A DNA stretch of 64,000 nucleotides from Chinchilla lanigera (GCF_000276665.1 NW_004955469.1:12444142-12508141); one strand, 5' to 3'; counted from the stretch's first letter, positions 23,621 to 35,500 are shown. Notes: generated from the sequence alone by a model not told the origin. Made by a program: numbers and translations.

Positions 23621-24323
23621 ATTGGCTCCATTTCAGCTGAGCCTGACCCTATTTCCACGTATTGATGTGTACGGAGCTGGCTAGGACTTTTCCTCATCCC
23701 TTCTATTGGCTTTAAGCAATGCGTATCTATCTAGCCCAGGTGCTGATGGTAGTCTTGGGAGATGGCAGGCGCGTTTCCCCACCCCCTGTTGCTCCCTTGA
23801 GTGAGCCAGGGTGAGGCGGGATGTGTGAGCCAGTGCTCCATGCTGTTGGCTGGGATGGAGCCTTGGGACTAGAAGCTATGACTTACTAGGGCTTCAAAGA
23901 TTACACATCAGAGCTGAAGCACTGACCTCAGTTGTGTTATGCAGATTACTCTTTCTGCATATCCTCCCCCCGCAGAAGGCAAAAGGGAATTCAAGCCCCC
24001 CAACCAACCCAACCCAAGGCAACCCACGAATTCCCGCCACCCTCAAAAGCAACCAACCCTCAAGCCACTCCCTTCTACACAAATGAATAAAATCTGGGTT
24101 CGGGCCTGGGTAAAGGCCTTTGTTCCGGATACCCATCACCATGGCCGGACTCAGGACCCCTTGGTGCCCCATAACTACAAATACATCTTAGTGTCTTTAT
24201 TCTCGCCTTGGGTTGCACTGGAAGTGGTAGATTGGAACTGACTCGCTAGAATTCCAATAACTTTTCATGGGATTACAAATACAAACCTCCTGGGCCATGA
24301 GGAGGACTGGGAAGGGCTCTCTA
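23621..24323 (+). mobile_element. Second, 5'-truncated copy of the LTR at 28318-29005
   Basis: Shares long ordered stretches with the other copy: CTCCATTT-GCTGA-CCTG near the start, CACATCA-AGCTGAAGCACTGACC in the middle, GGGTTGCACTGGAAGTGGTA near the end. It has many substitutions and length differences. About 45 bp of the 5' end is absent where an ID-type SINE abuts it. No target duplication can be seen. Confidence 0.7.
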
Positions 24324-24654
24324 TAGCTTATTGCAGCAATTAGTCTATGTGAGTGAAGCCAGTGGCTCATCCAGATCTCAGCCCTCTGGCCGGGCCAGAG
24401 TCTGCTCTTTCTGTAGCCCTGGAGATGCAAGAAGGCAGAAAGAACCTCTGTTGTTCCACACAGTTCCTCCAGCTGCCCCTTCCCAACTGTCTAGTCTCTT
24501 TCTGGCCCTTGGGCTGAAGCTATGTGGAGACGAGGACACTATAGGACACTTGTAGCTGTAGGCAGCACAAGAGTCAGGACTGACTAGTAATTTTTCTACC
24601 TAGAACCTTCATGCTCTCTCATCCAGCTTCCCAGCTTCCAGACCCATGACTTTG

Positions 24655-24870
24655 AGCCACCACTGTCCAGTGACCACAACCTAACATACCAGGATCCTTC
24701 CTGCCTCAGGGCCTTTGCACATGCTCCTCTTATTTCCCTGCTCTTTTTTGCTTCTCTTCCTCCGATGACTTACCCATCCTTCAAGTCTAACTAGAATGCC
24801 AGCTTCTCTGTGCATCTCCCTCTTGTACCTAATGCTATTTATTGTTCTTTCCTCTGTGTCTCCAACACCA
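24655..24870 (+). repeat. L2 fragment
   Basis: CAGGGCCTTTGCACATGCTC, TTACCCATCCTTCAAGTCTA and ATTTATTGTTCTTTCCTCTG follow the conserved 3' part of mammalian L2 in order. Confidence 0.7.
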
Positions 24871-26739
24871 CTTGCCCTAACATGCACGGCCCTGGGTAGA
24901 AACATGGTACGTGTGTGCCTGTCATGGCACCCCTGAGCCTTGAGATCATGGCTTGTCTTGTTTGTTGAGCCCTGATGTCTGCTACAGAGCTGGGCTCAAA
25001 GCAGGTGTGCAGAAATGTTCACCCACTTTACTAGGCACCAGCTGTGCACCATGCGCTTTCCCCTGCCGAAGTATAAATGTTCTTGGTCTTTGGCAACTTT
25101 ATAAGCTAGTGGGAAACAAAGCCAGAGGCCCTCTGACCTCTCAGCTGACCGCCTCTGCTCAGGCCCTGCCACCCCGTGCCATATCCTCACAAGTCCAGGC
25201 GGTGGCGCAGGGACAGCTTCCCGGGAGTCGTGGCGCTCAGGCTGCCCTGCCCCCTCCGCCTCTCGGGGGCTGGTGGCTGGAATGAGCCTCCACCAAGCCC
25301 ACCTGGGAGAGCCGCTCTGACAAGGGGAATGTGGATGGAATGACTTTCTGCTCAGCTTTCCCAACAAAAATAACTCGGAATTTATGTCCCTGCACACACT
25401 GTTCCATGTTTCTATTCAAATTCCTCTCCCTGCTGCCTAGAAGCCTTCAGATTTGTAAATAGCCCTGTCTTGGCATTTGAGAGGTCATAGCCATCTATCA
25501 CCCATGGGCGTTTTATTTCAGCAGGGATTCTTTAAGTCCCCACTGAGAGCCAGGCCTGGGCTAGGCCGGGGTGGCCCCAGATGAACTCACCACAGCAGGG
25601 GAGAAGGGCAGAAATGGGCATTGCAGGGCTTCCGTGCCTCTCTGTGGCAGGCATGGTGCGGGGCACTTAGTGACATCCTAAGACCTCCCGGCAGAGCTGT
25701 GGCTGCAGATCCGCATTCCCACTTTGCAGTGGAGGAAATGGCAGGCTCAGTAACGCCATCCCGGAAGACGTCCACTCCCTCCCTTGTGAGAACACAACAA
25801 GAAGGTGGCTGATTCTGGGCCAAAAAAACAGGCTACACCAGAAACTGACCACACCAGCACCTGACCTTGGACTTCCAGCCTCCAGAATGGCCAGAAACCA
25901 GCTCCTCTTATTTAAGCCACCAGCGCATAGAACGTTGTTATGGCAGGCCGAGCAGGTGAATGCAGAAATTAGGAAGCATTTCGTCAGAGCTGAGGACCAC
26001 GGCCGGAAGTGATACTGTTTGGCCCAGTGGGAATGGTGTCCCATCCTGTAGTGAGTTGGAGGTGCAGATGCTGAGCTGGCCTGAGGTGCTGGAAGGAGCT
26101 CCCCCGATCTGAAGATGAAATGCTCATGGCTGGAAAACACCCCGCTCGCTTTCTCCTGGAGGCTCAATAGGTGCTCTAGCCCTCAGTTCCCATAGGGACC
26201 AGGACTGCCCCTCAGGGACTATAGCCTGCTGAGTCTTCTGCTAGCAGGGAGCTGGGCTGGGGTGTGAGCAAAACTTCTTACCCTGCTGGGGCATAGCTGC
26301 GGAGCAAGGGGAGCCTTCCTTGACACTTGGAAGACAAAGCCTAGTTCTCCATGGCCAACTTTGGGATCCTGGAAAGTCATGAATGACCCGTCCTCGGTCT
26401 CTCCATCTGTAAAAGGGGGGATGATGTGAACCTCTTAGAGCTCTGGCAGGATTACGTGCATTGTCAGGGCTGGAGTCTATTCTGCCTGAGAGGAGCCCGG
26501 TCTGTGTAATGAATGACACAAGTCAGAGACCACCTGACAGGCTTCTGTGAAAGCCACGAGGCGTAAGAGTTAATACACCTGGGTGCGGGGAGATGGAGAG
26601 TGAAAATACTGTCCGTGGGGAACAAAGGGTAACAGGGCTGTTTATAGGGTTTGAAAAGGGGGGCGGGTTGGCAAGGGACATTACGCGAGGAAGTCTGAGC
26701 TGCTAAGAACGATGTGACCTTTCCTATTAACCTTTCAAT
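24871..26739. other. Intergenic, no gene seen
   Basis: Scattered MIR/L2-like pieces (for example around 25000, 25530 and 26360) in otherwise unique sequence. Confidence 0.45.
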
Positions 26740-27089
26740 GTTATCCGGCTTTGCTTCACGTGCTTGTAAGCTGTGATTTTAGGTGGACACATATTTAGGA
26801 TTATTATGTTTGTAATCAGTGACCCTATAATTACCATACAACGCCCCCTGTATCACTAGTAGTATGCTTCGCTGCAGTTTATTTTGTTTGATAGGAATTG
26901 TGGTCACTCCAGACTTACTTTCAAATACTGCTTGCATAACACTCTATTGTTTTAATTTTATCCTATCCATGCCTTTCTAAGCAGATAGAGATTTACAATC
27001 TGGTAAAGACGCAGATACATTATTTTGTCTTTAAAAATCCAATCTGGCAATTGTATCTTTTATTTGGTGCACATGTTAGTCTACTAACA

Positions 27090-27415
27090 CCCAATTTTCC
27101 CAGATTGGGTGGCTTCAACAACAGCAATTAATTTTTTTTTCACAGTCTTAGGGGATGCAAGTCCAAGGCCAGTGTTTTAGCGTGTGTTTTTCTCCCAAGG
27201 CCTCTGTTCTTGCCTCGCAGATGCCTGCCTCTCACTGTCCTCGAATGGCGTTTGCCAGAGCATGCTGGCCAGCTCTTCCTCTTCTCATAAGGAACCAGCA
27301 ATCCCGGATTAGGGCGCAATCCTTAGAATCTCATTCAACCTTAATCACCTCTTTAAAGGCCCTACATGCAAGCTTAGTCACATAGGTGCTGGGTGTCAGG
27401 GACCGACACTACTGA
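27090..27415 (-). mobile_element. MLT1-like LTR, antisense
   Basis: The + strand reads GGGTGGCTTCAACAACAGCA, CACAGTCTTAGGGGATGCAA, TCTTCCTCTTCTCATAAGGA and TTAATCACCTCTTTAAAGGC. These are the reverse complement of the conserved MLT1/MST LTR blocks. Edges are approximate. Confidence 0.65.
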
Positions 27416-27466
27416 GTCTATACAGTGTAAATGGGAATTTACACTGAATGAAGTTATTAAGAATTT

Positions 27467-27579
27467 GGGGCTGGGGATTTAGCTCAGCGGCAAAGCGCCT
27501 GCCTGGCAAGCACAAGGTAGTGAGTTCAATTCCTGATACCAGAAGAAAAACAAAGAACAAAACAAAACAACAAAAAAAA
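27467..27579 (+). mobile_element. ID-like SINE, sense, with target duplication
   Basis: GGGGCTGGGGATTTAGCTCA, GCGCCTGCCTGGCAAGCACA, GTGAGTTCAATTCCTGATAC, then an A-rich tail with CAAAACAA units. AAGAATTT(GG) precedes it at about 27459-27468 and recurs at 27580-27589. Confidence 0.92.
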
Positions 27580-28317
27580 AAGAATTTGGATTAAAATGTA
27601 TACTCTTGCTAGCTGTTTTCTATTTGTTCTATTTTTCTTCTGTTTTCATATTGAATGTTTCATATTTTTCAACTTTAGGTTCACTTTTAGGGTTATTTTT
27701 ATTTCACTTTAAATTTATTTTAGCAGTTGCCATAAGGTTTATACTATAGATATTAAGTTAATTGCAATCTGCCTTCAAAATTACAGTCTACCTTCAAAAA
27801 CTGTCCTGTTGCTTCATTTGTACTGTAAGGATCTTACAGTATATTCTTGGTTCTTCCTTCCCATCCTTTGTGCCATGGTGTCTTACATTTCCTTTTTCTC
27901 TGTGTTGTAATCACCTAAGACATTGCTACTTTTGCTTCAGTCAGTCAGTTATCATTTAGAACAATAAAAAGTTTATGTTCTTGTATGGTATTTCCATGCT
28001 GTTTACTCCCTTCTGTAGATCCTGGCTTCTGTTCATTATTAAGCATTTTATTCAGAAGAAGCTCTTCAGTTCTTCTTTGGAGGGCCAGTCTGCTGGTGAT
28101 AATCTGTGTTTATTTTTTCTAAAAAAATGTTCTTATTCTTTTACGTTTGAAAGCTATCTGGATCGGAAGTAGAACTCTGAGTGAACAGTCTCCTGTTCCC
28201 CTTTCAGTACCTGGAAGACATTATTCTATTGTCTTCTGACTGACGCAGTTTCTGAAGAAGTGTGCTGTACTGTACTTTTTGTTCCTCTGCATGTTGTGTC
28301 ATTTTTCTCAGGCTACC

Positions 28318-29005
28318 TGTGGAGGACCCCCAGAATATCTCTCCCTGAAATAAGAGCATTTCTCTCCATTTTGGCTGAACCTGGCCCTGACTCCGTGTGT
28401 TGATATGTACAGAGCTGTTTAGGTATTTCTTTATCGCCTCAACTGACTTTAAACCATGTAAATGGGTCTAGCCAGGTCCTGATGTGGTCTTAAAGCAATG
28501 CGACAGGTCAGTGATGACCCGCTTGTAGCTTCCAACCAGTATGTGTGAGCTAGGCTGAGTGACATCTCCGGGCACGAAGACTACACATCAAAGCTGAAGC
28601 ACTGACCCCAAGACGCGTTACTTCCTCCAACTGTGGTATGCAGATTACTCTCTCTGCGTACCTCTTTCTTTCTGCATATTGCACAGGTGCTATCTCGCCT
28701 ACTACCTAGCCCAGCTCACAGCATTAACATACTTCCCACCATTCCCAGTCACTCAGCCCCACTCCCCTCATCATGAATTATGAAAACCCAGGTTTGGCTC
28801 TGAGTTGAGGCTTTTGCTCCGGTTAGCCATTATCTTAACTGGACCCAGGACCTCCTTGGCTCCCCACATCTACAGATATGTGTTCGTTTCCTTATTCTCA
28901 CCGTGGGTTGCACTGGAAGTGGTAGACTGGAATTATCTAATAACTCTTCCTGGGATTGCAAATGTGGAGTCCTCTGGGTCACAACGAGGTTGGCAGACAG
29001 TGTTA
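28318..29005 (+). mobile_element. Solo LTR, 688 bp, with 6-bp target duplication (ERV2-like)
   Basis: Starts TGTGGAGGACCC and ends GACAGTGTTA, flanked by perfect GCTACC at 28312-28317 and 29006-29011. Removing it restores continuous antisense L1 sequence across the site (CAGGCTACC joined to TTCAAATG). A 6-bp duplication is typical of class II (ERVK-type) LTRs (established knowledge); the family call rests mainly on that. No internal retroviral genes are present. It is orthologous in sequence to the copy at 23621-24323. Orientation is not firmly established; + is chosen from the TG start. Confidence 0.75.
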
Positions 29006-29129
29006 GCTACCTTCAAATGTTTCTCAGCTCTTTGAGTGTGATATGTTTAGGTTTCTTTCTCCTCATCCTTCACACTCTTTATTTTCTTCTACCCTGTATG
29101 CATTGTTTGATTGGTGGATCTGTGTTTTG

Positions 29130-29182
29130 TTATTTATTTGTATGTACATATGTATGTATGTATGTGTATGTATGTGTGTATT
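29130..29182 (+). repeat. (TATG/TGTATG)n simple repeat
   Basis: Variant TATG units (TGTATGTACATATGTATGTA and on) directly beside the composite SINE. Confidence 0.9.
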
Positions 29183-29184
29183 TG

Positions 29185-29375
29185 TTACAATACTCGAAAT
29201 TGAGCCCAGGGCCTTACACATGCTAAGCAAGCAATCTACCACGGACTTACATCTTCACTCTTTATTATTTTGAGACAGGGTTTTGCTACATTTGCTCGTT
29301 TGTCTCAATCTTATGATCCTGCCTCAGCCTCCTGAGTAGCTGGAATGAAAAGCATGTGACACAGCATCCAGCTCA
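29185..29375 (-). mobile_element. Composite ID+B1 SINE, antisense
   Basis: ID-like part ATTGAGCCCAGGGCCTTACA, CATGCTAAGCAAGC, then B1 part TTGAGACAGGGTTTTGCTAC, CCTCAGCCTCCTGAGTAGCT. It has diverged to a similar degree as the copy at 19825. Confidence 0.7.
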
Positions 29376-31109
29376 CTTTGTTACTTACTTTTAAAACAAA
29401 TTATCAGCCGGTATCTTTTCAAATATTGCTTCTGCCTTGTTCTTTCTCTTCGCTGTCTGGGATTTCAGTTTCATCTATGTTAGGCTGCTTGACATTGTCC
29501 TACAGCCTATGTTCAGCTTTTCACATGTTTCTTTGTGCTTTGATTTGGGTAATTGATTTGTCTTCAAGTTCACTGTTTTCTGAATGATATTATCCATTTG
29601 TTTTCCATTTCTAGCATTTCTTCTTTCCTCACGTTTGTTAGAATTATCTTCTTGGCCATGCATATTGTCCTTTTCATAGAACAACATAGTTAACATAGTT
29701 ATTTTAAACTTCTTGTCTGATAGTTTCCTTCCCTGTGTCATATCTGAGCTCAGTTCTATCGATTGCCATGTCTCTTGATAGAGTGCTGTTTTTTCTTTTT
29801 TTTCTTTTTCTTACTTTGTGCTCTTTGCAGTTTTTTATGGAAAGCTAAGACTTTTGTAGAACAGTAGAGACTGATGTAAACAGTATTTATGGCTGGAAAT
29901 GATCAAGCCTTATCTCTTACCAGTCTTTTGCTATGGAGGCTTAAGCAGTCTAGGCAGGGGTTGAGCTATGTTTGGGTTTTGCTGTTGCTATGGTCACATC
30001 TAGGGCACCTCAGGCTTTACATTTCTCTCATATATCTTTGTATTTAGGGTCACTGCTGATTTGCCAGAGAGTTTTCCTGCATATCTGTCTCACTCTGAGT
30101 GAGGGTTTCTTTCTACGCCTACAGTTTAAGGAAAACCATTCTGCTTTTGAAACTTCTCAGCAAATGACTACCGTTATGGAACAATTTTTAACCTGGGAAT
30201 GGAGCTTGGGGAAGGAGTGAATGACGTTTTTGCGGTCCTGCCTCAGTCTCACTCTCAAGCAGAAGCTCTAGCCCTGTGGTCCCTATGTCTTGGGGCTGGG
30301 GGTATTTCAGTAGCGCCCCTTCGCCCTCATCTACACAAGACTATGGGTCTGTGTGTACCTTCACTCCTCACCCAGAGATGGAGGATTTTTCCTTTTCCTT
30401 TTCAAGGCTGCGGTAGGTCTTCACGCATGCCCTAAAGACATCAGGATTTGCTATCCCCTTCCTATCAGTCTTTCACACCAAAGGGATTAAGGAAAAGGGT
30501 CTTTTCAGAACTTAGTGCTTTTCTTGAAGCACGATTCTTCTCTCTCAGACCTGAACCAGGAGAGGGTCTTATGTGGTTCTTTCCCCCACCATTATTTCTT
30601 GTGAGAATTTAATGTGGTCCATGGAGAGGAGCCTGAAAGTGGGAGTGCATTTCCTCCCCTATGTCTGCAGCTGTCGTGGGCTCATTCAGTCATGCAGATC
30701 CTACGTGTGGCCCTTCGCAAGGTGCTGAAAAGTTCGGTTGAATTCTTTCCATTCTGTATAATCTGACAGGTAAGCAACCACCCCTGTCCTGTCACTCCTT
30801 GGAGGCACCTATTATTTGTTGCATTTTGAATTATCTTTTTGCCTGCAACTCCTGTTCTCCTATTAGTTCATGAAAATGTTTCATTTTGCCAATTATTTGG
30901 CTATTTCTTTTGCAAGAGTGAAGATAATATTCTTTGTGGCGTCCTCTATACTAAGCAGGGGCTAAAGCCCCCGCAGTCTTTTGAATTTAAAAGTCTAGAA
31001 ACTACCTTTATTTAGAAAGGTTAAGTAATCTTTAAGAACTGAATTTATATTTTTGGGTTCTTTGAGAGTACAAATCACTCAATGCATAAAGTAGGAGACT
31101 GTATCTTAG

Positions 31110-31755
31110 TATTATAGGCAGCTAGGTTAGATAGAAATTAACATACACTCTGAGAGGGACTGGGCTCAAGGAAGTCAGTAAAAAATAAAGACATCAGAAT
31201 TGTGGCTGGAGGTGCTTCTGAAGGAGGGAAAGCCTCTGGATAAAGTCACAATGGCCAGACTTGCATATTCCCTAAGGGATGAATGGAAACTAGGCTATAC
31301 TGTAAGTGGTACCACCCAGTCCATTAAGTCCAGATATGCACCAGGCACCCAGGTGGATAACCAGAACACCTAGACCCTTTTTTCCTAAATGTTCCTTGTG
31401 TTAGAAGTCATAGGTAAGCCAGGGTTAATGACGTCAGCCCTTTACCCTTGCTTCATGCCCTCCTTCCTGTTGGATCAGTATTAGCTAAGCGGCTATATTT
31501 GTAATCCTATAGGTTGATTGCTGACCCACATTGTACCCACACCATGACTTTGCTGTATAAATTACCTCTGACAAAGTGCCTTGGGGGCAACACGCTTGGA
31601 GCCCCTCTTGTCTCTCAGAGCTATTCCTATTCCCCAATAAACCTTTCCTACTCTTAAGCTCCTCTGTCTTTTGAAATTCATTCTTCCATTTCAGGGGACA
31701 CGAACTTGGCACATCTGACATCTATCAGGTTGGAAGTTGTATTTCTCCTATATCA
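31110..31755 (+). mobile_element. Solo LTR, 646 bp, with 4-bp target duplication (ERV1-like), copy 1
   Basis: Flanked by TTAG at 31106-31109 and 31756-31759. It contains a TATA-like box (TGTATAAATTACC near 31552), AATAAA near 31636 and a 3' end CCTATATCA. Its first 27 bases align with copy 2 at 31864, with several G-to-A differences, so the canonical 5' TG reads TA. A 4-bp duplication is typical of class I (gammaretrovirus-like) LTRs. No internal coding sequence is present. Confidence 0.72.
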
Positions 31756-31863
31756 TTAGTTTTTGTCTCACGCTATAGCTCTCTATTTGTTATTTGTTCT
31801 TATATACTTTTAAGTTTAAGTTTTGAATGATATACTATCACATGTTTCAAAATTCAAAAGAAC

Positions 31864-32573
31864 TGTTGTGGGCAACTAAGTTAGATAAAATATTATAGGC
31901 AGTCAGACAGGGCCAGGCCCTCGAAGGAGCAGTGCAGAAGAGGAGATGCCTTACAACCATAGGGGAGACTGGCACCTCTGCTGTGGGCCAGACCTCAAGA
32001 CAAAAGACAAAACAAATGCACCCACAGACTTCCTAAGGATAAACGTCAGGGATTGATGTTCTAAATAGGTATCTATCACCTTGAGGAAGCCAGGAGAGTC
32101 ACTAACCCAGCCCTCTACAGGAAAAGTCCCTATTCTGTATTCATGCCCACTTGCTACATGACTCGCTTCCCCATTTGATCCCAACTTAATCAATTTTACC
32201 TGAACAGTTCCTATTGGCTGACCATAATTTTGTCCCATCTCATGCCTACCTTGTGAGTTCCCATTTTTCCCACCTTGGACCCACCTCGCCTCATGGATTT
32301 GCTCTATAAAAATCCCTAGAAAAGGCAGGGTACCTGGCAAACAATTCAGGACCCCCTCTGTCTCTCTCTCTGAGTGAGGGTTTGCCAGGCAGGGTACCTG
32401 GCAAACAATTCAGGACCCCCTCTGTCTCTCTCTCTCAGATATAAGCTTTCCTTCCCCCAATAAATACATTCTGCTTTTAATCCCTGTTATTCCTAAAATT
32501 CATTCTTCGATTTCAGAGAACACGAACTCATACCAGATAGCTAGCAGGTAGGAAGTTTCTTTCCCGTATATCA
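31864..32573 (+). mobile_element. Solo LTR, 710 bp, ERV1-like, copy 2
   Basis: Starts TGTTGTGGGCAACTAAG and ends CCCGTATATCA. It is flanked by GAAC (31860-31863) and GAAT (32574-32577), a 4-bp duplication with one change. It has a TATA-like box (CTCTATAAAAATCC near 32302) and AATAAA near 32459. The 3' portion (ATTCATTCTTC-ATTTCAG) matches copy 1. It sits in antisense L1 sequence. A 64-bp tandem duplication lies just after the TATA box. Confidence 0.75.
32324..32435 (+). repeat. Tandem duplication with 64-bp period inside an LTR
   Basis: The segment starting GGCAGGGTACCTGGCAAACA at 32324 recurs at 32388 and matches for about 48 bases through a (TC)n tract. It lies 15-20 bp downstream of the LTR TATA-like box, in what would be the R region. 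Confidence 0.9.
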
Positions 32574-35500
32574 GAATGTCCTTCCGTTCCTATTCCCCTG
32601 TGGCCTAGTTTTCTGTGCTAGAAGCCAGTGCTATTAATTTCCTGCTATCCTTTCAGAAATATTTCGTGCTATTATAAGAAAATATCTATGCATTATTTTC
32701 CCACTTTTTTTTGCACCAGGTAGCATATTTTACACACTCTTCTGTTGTCTTTCCTTTTAAAAAATAACAACAATATATATTTTGGAGACTGCCCAATCAA
32801 TTATAAAGAGTTGCTCATTTAACAGCTGTGGAGAATTCTACTGTCTATGGGTGTGGCACTTATTTAACTACACACCGTTTACTTAACCACCTCCCCTGGT
32901 GGACATTCGGCTGCTACTGCTTTTGATACTGTTTACAAACAGTGCTGTGAGGTCATTTCCTTGTGTGCAGAGATTATCTACATGATAAAGCAATAAAGCA
33001 CTGCTCCTGAAATTCCTGGGCCTGAGTATATATGCATTTGTGCTCTAGCCATGGCCAAATTGCCCGCTATAGGTACTGTACGAGTTTAGATTCCCTCTTG
33101 TACAAATCATAAGAGTTTGCCTGTTTTCTACTTTTCTGCCAAATAGAACGCCCCCCAACCTTTGGTTATTCGCCAATCTGATGGGGCAAAAATAGTATCT
33201 CAATGCGGTTTTAATTTGCGTTTATCTTAGTAAGAGTTGAGCTGCATGTCCTTAATTGGTTAAAGAGACATTTTCCTTTTTTTTTCTGTTCTCCAGTGCT
33301 CAGAGAGGGCTTAAAGGGGGTGTGGGTAGAGACCAGCCCAGGATTAGGCCCCTATCTCCTCCAAATTCATCCAAACAGTTCCATTTCTACTATTTTGTAT
33401 ACATCAGGGCTCTGGCATGAGTTTTATTGTGAGATAAATGTCTTTGCTAAGTTTAAAAAGCTAGAAAATTATTGACTGAATGCAGTGTATGTTTGGGTCA
33501 CTTTCGATGGCTGATGAGAGAGAGACTCCAGCTGTCCTCCTTGCTCCCTTAGATATCAGGCTCCCAAGAAGAAGTCAAGTGACTGCAGTGGTGGGATTTC
33601 TAGGCTGAGAGAGGAGAAGGATCACAGTAACGCTCCGAGGCATTTCCCAAGCTGTCTGAAGCACGGCCTTCGGTAGCTAACAGGTGAGCCTCAGGGACAG
33701 GCAGCTCAGCTTGCCTCTCTGCGGCACAGTGGAAGGCAACCTCCACCATGCGTCGGGTCGGACGAGCTCGTGTCCCCCTGCAGGGAGATGCCCGCGCCTG
33801 GCTGTCTAGGCGCATGTTTCTGTGCTTTGGGCTGAGCAGGACACGAGCCTAGAGAAGGCCTGAGACACTCCATCCTGAAGATCTTCAATTCTTTTCTTCC
33901 AGTGCGATGCGGACGTAGAAAGGACTCAGGAGTCTGTGGCTGGGCCAACATCTGGGAGGGCATCGGGGAACTCTGCGGAGCCTGAGCAGAGAGAGAGAAG
34001 ACAGAGTGCTCAGCGGAGGAGGTCCGGGCCTGAGCATAAGCCGCAGGGAACGAGCTGAACACCCGCAACAAGGAGTGTTAGCCAATCTCATCAGTGAGAT
34101 TTGTGGATCACAAACAATACCCTATCTGTGCATCAAAGATGAAAGAATTTAGCTCGCTGTTGCTGAGTCCTATCCTCTGTCTCTCCGCTGTGGTCCTCTG
34201 GGTGCTGGCCAGAACTTTTCCCTCTGTCCAGCTGGGGCTGTGACAAGCTTATTCCTGATAGGGACAAAGACAGCCCTTTCTCAGAGCCTGCCTTTCTGGC
34301 CCTGTACCCCCTACTTCCCCCAAGAGATAGAACGCTAATCCCAGTGGTGGCTACACTTTGAACTTCTCTAGTCAGTGTCCAAGCTGCAGGTCCTTGGATG
34401 CCTCCTTGGCAGGAACTACAGATGTGCAGAAAGCATCCAGAGTCTGCAGAGCCCACAGAGGCTCGAGCTGCTCAGAGCTGCACCAACAACTGTATGGCTC
34501 CCCACCCCTGGGCATCCGTGGTTCTTCAGGGTCCACAGCTCCAGAGGTGGGAGAACGTGTTAGTGGCATGCTGCCCACAGCTAACTGACCCTGGTCACTT
34601 GTTACCTACCAAGTGCTGCTTAAGCTCAGGGAGCTTATAGTCTCGGCACAGCCTCATAGCATCCCTTCTAGGTAAGACTGTTATTAGCCCCATAAAAGAG
34701 CTGAGGAAACTGAAGCCCTAACTTCAAACATGAGCATCCCCCTGCAAGCCAGTCAGTGTAGAGGGGGCAGAGGGCTGGGGCCGCTCAATTCTAATGCACT
34801 CTATCCAAGAGACCATTGGGCTCAGGTTTTTCCCCTGCTTGCTTTCCAATGAGACTCCTGGGGTGTGGGGAGAAAAGAAAAAGTGGAACGGGACAAGCGG
34901 AGGTCACAGGTGTGCGCTGGTCCTGCCTGCTGGCCCCACAGGGACACATGTCTGCACATGTGGCTGTCCCAGAGGCTCCCTAGGAACATTTGGGGATGAG
35001 AGGATTAGGGGCCACCAGGCTGCAAATGCAATTGCTAAAGGAGTTCAGCCAAGAGGAGGATTAGCCGGGGATTTGGAGGAAGTTCTCAAAACCCCTCTGG
35101 CTCTCTTGGTAGAGATTAGTTGCAGCGCGGGAGAGGTCCTGTTGGGTGAGGCAGAGGGACAAGGAGACACGAGGGGCCTGCTTTCCTGGGTTCCTGGCAC
35201 CTCTCCAGAGAGCCTAGGCTGAGCTTCCTGCAGGGCAGTGGGCTTGGCTGGGAGCTACAGGGCTGGTCCCTCCCCTCCTGGGGCTGGGGAGGCTCCTAGA
35301 ACTCAGCAGGCTGTCAGGCATCAGGATGAGGCTTGGCTCCCACTCCACCCTAGCATGAGACCCCTGGGCTCCCTGTGGCCCCTCAGCAGGACCCAGAACT
35401 CAAGGTAGCATGTCTGCGCTAAGAGCACAAGAAACAGGCGTGCGTCTCCTCACTCAGGGGTCTGTGAGGTGACAGCCTGCGACAAACTCTGGTTCCACAG

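Larger units (their letters stand above)
26740..30890 (-). mobile_element. Old L1 5' UTR region, antisense, with several insertions
   Basis: T-rich + strand matches antisense L1M 5' UTR phrases: GGAGGGCCAGTCTGCTGGTG near 28080, GTCTTCTGACTGACGCAGTT near 28231, and GATTTGTCTTCAAGTTCACT near 29556. It is interrupted by the MLT1-like LTR (27090-27415), an ID SINE (27467), a solo LTR (28318-29005) and a composite SINE (about 29185-29375). Outer limits are approximate. Confidence 0.6.
30891..33290 (-). mobile_element. Old L1 3' UTR-type sequence, antisense, split by two solo LTRs
   Basis: Blocks at 30891-31105, 31760-31859 and 32578-33290. The last contains CATTCGGCTGCTACTGCTTT, AAACAGTGCTGTGAGG, GCCATGGCCAAATTGCCCG and CGCCAATCTGATGGGGCAAA, the antisense of the L1ME/L1MC 3' region. 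The two ERV1-like LTRs account for the gaps. Confidence 0.6.

Noticed and set aside
25667..26167. 166-codon open frame, minus strand
   Set aside because: Composition is random-like and overlaps MIR/L2-type sequence; no homology recognised.
23621..29005. Provirus bounded by the two related LTRs
   Set aside because: The intervening 4 kb holds L2, L1, MLT1 and SINE sequence without retroviral genes, and the right LTR has its own perfect duplication.
31110..32573. A small provirus with paired LTRs
   Set aside because: Each LTR has its own different target duplication and only L1-like sequence lies between them.
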